Below are positions 59,277-64,000 of a stretch of DNA of 64,000 nt, piece by piece. The DNA is from Sulfuritalea sp. Its GTDB lineage: Bacteria; Pseudomonadota; Gammaproteobacteria; Burkholderiales; Rhodocyclaceae. The stretch is from contig JAMPYF010000002.1 of assembly GCA_023700805.1 (NCBI GenBank), positions 209,420 to 273,419 of the forward strand, given 5' to 3'. A program made the translations under genes and the position numbers. The first letter of the stretch is position 1. Every line of letters begins with the position of its first letter. The notes below the pieces were generated by a model. That model was not told the DNA's origin, did not search any database, and saw only the letters and a list, made by a program, of their open reading frames with translations.

Positions 59277-60924
59277 TCCCTTCGTGCCGCCGGCTTTTTC
59301 GATTGTCAGCCCCCCTGCTCAAGCCGGCGGTATGTCCGGATTGAGATACATGGCGCCGGGTACGCCGATCCCGCACGATGGGGTGGTTTACCGGTCGCGC
59401 GCTTCGGTGCTGATCACCGGCGACACGGTGTCCGCCGCAGACGCGGCGCGCGAACTGGCGCGGCGCGCGCCGAACTTGCGCATAGCCCTGTTTGCGCCCG
59501 GGGTGGCGGCTCTCGGCGATCTGCCGACCACAGTCAAGGCGGTCGGCGGGCGCATCGTTTCGCTACGAGGTCATCTCGGGCGATTCTCCGCGTCCGTTCG
59601 CGTCGCCGTCGACAAGGCTGAAGATGCCGGAATATTCAGCGGCAACGCCGACCGGCACTTTGACTTGGTGCTGGACCTGTGCCGCGAGCCGCTGTTCCGC
59701 CAAAGCATGCCGCCCCATGGCTACTATGCGCCCGGCGACGATGCGGCGGCTCTGGCCCAGGCGCTGGACAGCCTGCCGCAACTGACGGGCGATTTCCACA
59801 AGCCGAAATATGTCGACTACCGTCCGCAACTCTGCGCCCACGGGGCGATGGGAGTTGCCGGCTGTCGGCGTTGCCTCGATGTCTGCGCCACCCAGGCGAT
59901 TCGTTCGAGCGGCGAAAAGATCGAAGTGGATCCCTTCCTCTGCCAGGGATGCGCCAGCTGCACCCTGGCATGCCCGACCGGTGCGCTCGGATTTCAGCAT
60001 CCGGCGCCGGGAACCCTGCAGGAATTGCTGGATGAACGCCTGGAAAAGCGCGGTGAAATGGATCCAGGCCCGATTCTGGTGGTGCACGACGCCGCGGCGC
60101 GCCATGTATTGCCCTTCATCGCGGCGCCAGGGGCGCTTTTTCTGGAGGTGAATCCCCTGCCCGCATTTTCGGACCTGCTGTGGCTCAAGGCCCTGGCAGC
60201 AGGCGTCGGCGGCCTGGTGCTGGTGCTGGCGCCGACGACTCCGCCGCAGAGTCGCCAGTTGATCGAGTTCAAGCTGGAGGAACTGCGCACCATGCTGGCT
60301 GAGCTGGGCCTCGATCCCGAGGTGCTGCGAATCGCTGCTCCGCGGGATGTGCCGACGGCGATCGAGCAAACCGTCCGCCTGCCTGTCATGACCGCGCCGG
60401 CCGCAGCCCCCGCCATGGATGGAAAGCGGGGAAGCCTGCTGGCGCTGATCGACGCGCTCGGTGCAGGCAGGCAAACGGATGGGCGAACCAGCGCGCCGCG
60501 TGCGCTCGCGGTCGGTGCGACACTTGGCGTGGTATTGGTGGATACCGGGAAATGCAGCCTCTGTCTGGCATGCACGTATTTGTGCCCAACCGGGGCGCTG
60601 GGCGGTCAGCTTGATCCGGCGCCGCTGCTCTCGTTCACGGAAAGTCTCTGCATCCAGTGCGATCTGTGCCGTGCCGGGTGTCCGGAACAGGCGATTGCGC
60701 TGCAGCCGCGCTTCTTGCCGGACCCGATTGCGCGCAATGCGGCGCGCGAACTGGCCAACGATCAGTTGGAGGCGTGCAGCAGTTGCGGAACGCCGTTCAT
60801 CGGCCGGCGCAAGCTGGCGGTGAGCCTGGCATTGATGCAGGAGCATGCGCAGGACTTGCCGGGCGGTATTGATGCCCTGCGGGTGTGTCCAAATTGTCGT
60901 CAACGCGAAGCGATGGCAACCTGA
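59269..60924 (+). CDS. Polyferredoxin accessory protein with C-terminal zinc ribbon (module B)
   Basis: It has 551 residues from the ATG at 59269. N-terminal domain (about 1-190), FeS motifs CRRCLDVCA and CQGCASCTLACP, a middle Ala/Leu-rich domain with few motifs (about 250-410), then CSLCLACTYLCP and CIQCDLCRAGCP, and a terminal zinc ribbon (CSSCG ... CPNC). It is a longer counterpart of the module A protein at 38030-39136. Probably cytoplasmic and acting in maturation or electron supply. Confidence 0.8.
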   Translation: MSDPFVPPAFSIVSPPAQAGGMSGLRYMAPGTPIPHDGVVYRSRASVLITGDTVSAADAARELARRAPNLRIALFAPGVAALGDLPTTVKAVGGRIVSLRGHLGRFSASVRVAVDKAEDAGIFSGNADRHFDLVLDLCREPLFRQSMPPHGYYAPGDDAAALAQALDSLPQLTGDFHKPKYVDYRPQLCAHGAMGVAGCRRCLDVCATQAIRSSGEKIEVDPFLCQGCASCTLACPTGALGFQHPAPGTLQELLDERLEKRGEMDPGPILVVHDAAARHVLPFIAAPGALFLEVNPLPAFSDLLWLKALAAGVGGLVLVLAPTTPPQSRQLIEFKLEELRTMLAELGLDPEVLRIAAPRDVPTAIEQTVRLPVMTAPAAAPAMDGKRGSLLALIDALGAGRQTDGRTSAPRALAVGATLGVVLVDTGKCSLCLACTYLCPTGALGGQLDPAPLLSFTESLCIQCDLCRAGCPEQAIALQPRFLPDPIARNAARELANDQLEACSSCGTPFIGRRKLAVSLALMQEHAQDLPGGIDALRVCPNCRQREAMAT

Positions 60925-61624
60925 GTCAAAAGCCCATGCCGCAGTCAATTCAGTTGCCGAGATCGCGTTCTGCCCCGAGCTTGCGGGATAAACCGGGCGC
61001 TTCGTGCGGTTCGAACGGATTTGACGGGCTAGCAGTGAGCATCCCTCTGAAAATACACCGTCGTCGGTCGATGGCCTGTCTCCCGATGTGGTGCAAGGCT
61101 AGCTTCGGGCTGCACTCGACGACAGAAGCTGCCGGTGACTTGTCACTGTTAAGTGACAGGCGTCATGATTTGGAGGCAGGTCGAAGAGAAGATCCTCCGC
61201 AACTCCGTCGGCGGTTCGACATAGAACTGCGAAATTGTTACGGGTATAAGAATTGCTTGGGTTTTCGGCAAATCTGGATAATTTCTGAACGATGGATAGC
61301 GCAGGGCACAATGGGAGCACGGTCCTTCCGTAAATCGGCGATGGCTGGATTGACATATGGCAAGCGACTCATCATGAAAAGAAGCGCACTTCCGTCGATA
61401 AGGCTGTTTGAATCGGCATCGGGCGGGGCTTCGCCGAGGTGGCCAAGGTGGCCGCGGATGCGGTTTCGCGACATGCTAGGATGCCGTCGCGCTGTCGAGC
61501 GAGCCTGTGCCTGATCAAGATCAAGCCGGTATTCTCAGGTATTCGTCGCCATGCATCCTTATACGGAAGTTGTTGCAGCCAGCAGCAGGTTCACCTTTAC
61601 GCCAACTATTATCGGAGTTCGATC
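60925..61624. other. Long intergenic region
   Basis: About 700 bases of lower GC without a supported gene. A plus-strand open frame (60885-61514) has unlikely composition, overlaps the polyferredoxin end and lacks a ribosome site. A perfect palindrome TGTCACT-N4-AGTGACA stands at 61141-61158. The end (61600-61624) carries a CGGAG ribosome site for the cytochrome gene. Confidence 0.5.
61141..61158. promoter_or_regulatory. TGTCACT-N4-AGTGACA palindrome
   Basis: Perfect 7-bp arms around GTTA in an otherwise featureless region, 466 bp before the cytochrome c gene. A dimeric regulator site is plausible; the regulator is unknown. Confidence 0.45.
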
Positions 61625-61969
61625 ATGAGAATGAAATCCACCCTTTTGCTGACCGGATCACTGTTATTCGCCCTGTCCGGACTGGCGCCCGTGCATGCGG
61701 CCTTTGACGAGACGGCGGCCAAGGCGCTCGCGAAGAAGAACGACTGCTTCAAATGCCATGCGGTCGACAAGACCAAGAAAGGGCCTTCCTACAAGAAGAT
61801 TTCCGCCAAGTACAAGGAAAAGAAACTCGGTGAGAAAGAGGCCATTAAGCAAATGACCGAGGGCAAGAAGGTCAAGCTCGAAGACGGTACCGAGGAAGAT
61901 CACAAGATCATCGAAACCAAGGATCCGAAAGAGTTAAGCAACCTTGCGCAGTGGATTCTGTCGCACTGA
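61625..61969 (+). CDS. Small monoheme cytochrome c lacking the usual Met ligand
   Basis: It has 114 residues with a signal peptide ending PVHAAF. Heme motif CFKCH with the class I continuation GPSYKKISAKYKEKK. The distal region, where class I cytochromes carry GxxPMP, reads KKVKLEDGTEEDHKIIE, with no methionine after the one at MTEGKK; the His in EEDHK is a candidate sixth ligand. A low potential would fit the following nonaheme c/b protein. Confidence 0.85.
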   Translation: MRMKSTLLLTGSLLFALSGLAPVHAAFDETAAKALAKKNDCFKCHAVDKTKKGPSYKKISAKYKEKKLGEKEAIKQMTEGKKVKLEDGTEEDHKIIETKDPKELSNLAQWILSH

Positions 61970-61980
61970 TCCGATGCAAT

Positions 61981-62005
61981 CCGCCGGGGCCCATAGCCCC
62001 GGCGG
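61981..62005. terminator. GC-rich hairpin after cytochrome c
   Basis: A perfect 10-bp stem (CCGCCGGGGC/GCCCCGGCGG) with a 5-base loop 11 bp after the cytochrome stop. No T-tract follows, so termination would be partial; it may protect the upstream mRNA end. Confidence 0.5.
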
Positions 62006-62069
62006 CGCTTCCTGGTGCAGCCGCTTGCGCGTGACCAGGCATAAGAACAACGAGTAGCGGGGAAACTGA

Positions 62070-64000
62070 ATGATGCGTACCAGCCAGTTTGCAGCATGGG
62101 TAGTGGCGGCAGTGGTCTATGTGGCCGGAACTCTGGGCAGCGGATCTTTGCTTGCGGCCCCGGCCAAGGAAGCGGCTCCCGCAGCAGCGGCCAAGCTCGA
62201 CAACGCCGGCTGCCAGAGCTGCCATGACGGCAAGAAGGGCAAACTGGAAATGCTCGCCAGCAATGGCGAAAAGCGTGCGGTGCAGCCAGTCGTTCCGGAC
62301 AAATATGCGACGAGCGTGCACGCCAAGATGGATTGCGTTGCCTGCCACCTGGAAATCACCGACAACGTCTCGCCGCACCAGATAGCCAAGGGGGTGAAGA
62401 AAGCCGAGTGCGCCCAGTGCCACCTCGACCTCTGGGACGCAACCAAGAAGCAGGGCAAGACCGCCGAGAAGCCCCGCCTCGGCATCGTTGCGGATAACGT
62501 CGCCGCCTACAAGCAGTCCTTCCACGCCAAGCCGGACAAGGACGATCCAACCAAGTTGATGGCAATCTGCAGCGATTGTCACAACGTGCATACCTTCGAC
62601 GTGCCGCCGCGCGGCACCCCCGAGCGCAAGGAGTGGCACCTCACCGTGCCCGATATCTGCGGCAGATGCCATGAGGACCACCTGGAGGAATGGACCGAAT
62701 CCATCCACGGCAAGGAAGCGGTCGACAAGAAGAACCTGAAGACGGCCGTCTGTTCGGATTGCCACACCACCCACGACATCATCGGCAGTTCCACCGACAA
62801 GGCTAAGCTGTCGATCACGGCCAGTTGCGGCGATTGCCACCAGGATGCCTTCAAGTCCTACAAGAATTCCTATCACGGCCAGGTCAATACCCTGGGCTAT
62901 GCCTACACCGCGAAATGCTTCGACTGCCACGGCAGCCATGGCATCCAGCCGTCGAAGGAGCCGAAATCGCGGATGCACGAGAAGAACCGGCTGAAGGCCT
63001 GCCAGAAGTGCCACAGCGGCAAGAAGGACCTGCCGCTCGCCACCGCCGGCTTCCTGACCTTCAGCCCCCATGGCACCAGCGACAACTTCGAGAAGTATCC
63101 GGAAATCTGGCTCACCACCAAGTTCATGGTGGCGCTGCTGATCGGCGTATTCGTGTTCTTCTGGGCGCATTCCATACTCTGGTGGTACCGCGAATACATG
63201 GATCGCAAGCAAGGCGTCCATCATTGGCATATCCGTAGCGGTGCGATACCCGAAGAGAAGCTGCCGTTTGACGAGCGGCGGGACGAACTGGGCAAGAAGC
63301 ACGTAAGGCGTTTCGGACCGATGTGGCGGCTGGCCCATCTGCTGTTCGCGCTCAGCGTGATGACGCTGGTGCTGACCGGGATGGCGGCGTTCTACGCCGA
63401 AACCGGCTGGGCCAAGGCGGTCATGGCGGCGTTCAACGGCCCGAGGACGGCTGGCCTGGTGCACCGCGTGGCGGCATTCACCATGCTCGGCATCTTCTTC
63501 ATCCATCTGATCGCCGTGTCGATCAACATCCTGCGCAAATGGAAGGACTTCAAGATCTTCGGCCCCGACTCCTTCGTGCCGAACTGGAAGGACATGTACG
63601 ACATGATCGGCATGTTCAAGTGGTTCGTCGGCAAGGGGCCGCGCCCCGCCATCGAACGCTGGTCCTACTGGGAGAAGTTCGACTACTGGGCGGTGTTCTG
63701 GGGTATGGCGATCATCGGCGGCAGCGGCATGATGCTGGCCTTCCCGCATATCGTGGCCTCGGTGCTGCCCGGCTGGGTGTTCAACGTGGCGATGGTGGTC
63801 CATGGCGAGGAAGCCTTCCTCGCGGCGGTGTTCCTCTTCACGGTGCATTTTTTCAACAACCACTTCCGCCCCGACAAGCTGCCGCCGCCGGACGTGGTGA
63901 TGTTCACCGGCACCCAGTCGCTCGACGAGTTCAAGCACGAGCACGCCGCGCAGTACCAGCGCCTGGTCGACACCGGCGAGCTGGAGAAGTATCTGGTGGA
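62070..64000 (+). CDS. Nonaheme cytochrome c / cytochrome b fusion, CbcL-like (3' partial)
   Basis: Frame open from the ATG at 62070 (GGGGA ribosome site) to the window edge, 643 codons. Signal or anchor segment (about 9-31), then nine CxxCH motifs (CQSCH, CVACH, CAQCH, CSDCH, CGRCH, CSDCH, CGDCH, CFDCH, CQKCH; about 50-320). Next come a helix (FMVALLIGVFVFFWAHSILW) and a b-type cytochrome domain with HLLFALSVMTLVLTGMAA, LVHRVAAFTMLGIFFIHLIA and VVHGEEAFLAAVFLFTVHFF carrying heme b histidines. Nine c hemes fused to a b domain match the layout of Geobacter CbcL, an inner-membrane quinol oxidoreductase passing electrons to periplasmic cytochromes. Its C-terminus is outside the window. Confidence 0.85.
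   Translation, partial: MMRTSQFAAWVVAAVVYVAGTLGSGSLLAAPAKEAAPAAAAKLDNAGCQSCHDGKKGKLEMLASNGEKRAVQPVVPDKYATSVHAKMDCVACHLEITDNVSPHQIAKGVKKAECAQCHLDLWDATKKQGKTAEKPRLGIVADNVAAYKQSFHAKPDKDDPTKLMAICSDCHNVHTFDVPPRGTPERKEWHLTVPDICGRCHEDHLEEWTESIHGKEAVDKKNLKTAVCSDCHTTHDIIGSSTDKAKLSITASCGDCHQDAFKSYKNSYHGQVNTLGYAYTAKCFDCHGSHGIQPSKEPKSRMHEKNRLKACQKCHSGKKDLPLATAGFLTFSPHGTSDNFEKYPEIWLTTKFMVALLIGVFVFFWAHSILWWYREYMDRKQGVHHWHIRSGAIPEEKLPFDERRDELGKKHVRRFGPMWRLAHLLFALSVMTLVLTGMAAFYAETGWAKAVMAAFNGPRTAGLVHRVAAFTMLGIFFIHLIAVSINILRKWKDFKIFGPDSFVPNWKDMYDMIGMFKWFVGKGPRPAIERWSYWEKFDYWAVFWGMAIIGGSGMMLAFPHIVASVLPGWVFNVAMVVHGEEAFLAAVFLFTVHFFNNHFRPDKLPPPDVVMFTGTQSLDEFKHEHAAQYQRLVDTGELEKYLV

Noticed and set aside
60885..61514. 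Plus-strand open frame of 209 codons after the polyferredoxin gene
   Set aside because: It overlaps the end of a solid gene, has no ribosome site, and its composition (Arg/Ser-rich without hydrophobic pattern) looks non-coding.
61981..62005. Classic rho-independent terminator after the cytochrome c gene
   Set aside because: The stem is strong but no T-tract follows on either strand; kept only as a hairpin with partial terminator potential.
1..64000. CRISPR arrays, tRNA or rRNA genes, transposases and integrases
   Set aside because: None were recognised. The only repeated short units are the dispersed 21-bp family and hairpins, which are not regularly spaced; no cloverleaf or rRNA segment was seen by eye.

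Overview
The window is high-GC DNA from a Gram-negative, respiratory, probably denitrifying bacterium. A betaproteobacterium, and within that a Rhodocyclales-like organism, fits best. The reasons are a periplasmic nitrate reductase (Nap) operon with NapGH, many c-type cytochromes, two Tat-exported molybdopterin oxidoreductase operons with TorD chaperones, NtrC/sigma54 regulation and a nonaheme c/b quinol oxidoreductase. This placement is inferred from gene content; no rRNA or tRNA gene was seen.

Layout. 1-5.0 kb: napA (5' cut by the window edge), napG, napH, napB, with napF convergent. 5.2-7.6 kb: a small exported protein, a CDF metal exporter and a TDT/SLAC1-type channel. 7.7-11.8 kb: a TetR regulator with its own palindrome, a small membrane protein and a DevBCA-type ABC exporter. 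11.9-14.4 kb: arsenic resistance (arsR, arsC, acr3) followed by an ECF sigma factor. 14.5-20.8 kb: an accessory island, visibly more AT-rich in its middle, bounded by 47-bp inverted repeats. It carries a nucleotidyltransferase pair, an ABC-three-component (ABC-3C) conflict system and degenerate or orphan genes. 21.0-24.4 kb: an ArsP/YraQ-type permease, a cytochrome c, a thioredoxin-CcdA fusion and a disulfide carrier. 24.4-29.7 kb: an OmpR/EnvZ-type pair, a Spy-like protein, an exported truncated hemoglobin, small exported proteins, a DUF4395 membrane protein and OsmC. 29.9-37.6 kb: an MFS transporter, a nitrate-sensing-domain GGDEF-EAL protein and PepN.

37.6-60.9 kb holds two paralogous respiratory modules arranged around a methyltransferase gene. 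Each has an ABC-type periplasmic binding protein, a membrane histidine kinase and an NtrC-type activator, divergent from a molybdoenzyme operon (FeS subunit, catalytic subunit, TorD chaperone, polyferredoxin with zinc ribbon). Module A uses an NrfD-type membrane subunit; module B uses a small diheme cytochrome. Both promoter regions show the same arrangement: a pair of GTTAC-N6-GTAAC palindromes about 90 and 130-145 bp upstream of a -24/-12 (sigma54) element. The substrate is not readable from sequence; an oxyanion of S, Se, As or similar is the reasonable class. 61.6-64 kb: a monoheme cytochrome c and a nonaheme c/b fusion resembling CbcL, cut by the right edge.

The most unusual content is the ABC-3C operon, including a 51-codon single-pass membrane miniprotein with a GD-x-AG-R/N-x tail motif that is shared with the adjacent larger component, and the shared enhancer architecture of the two molybdoenzyme modules.
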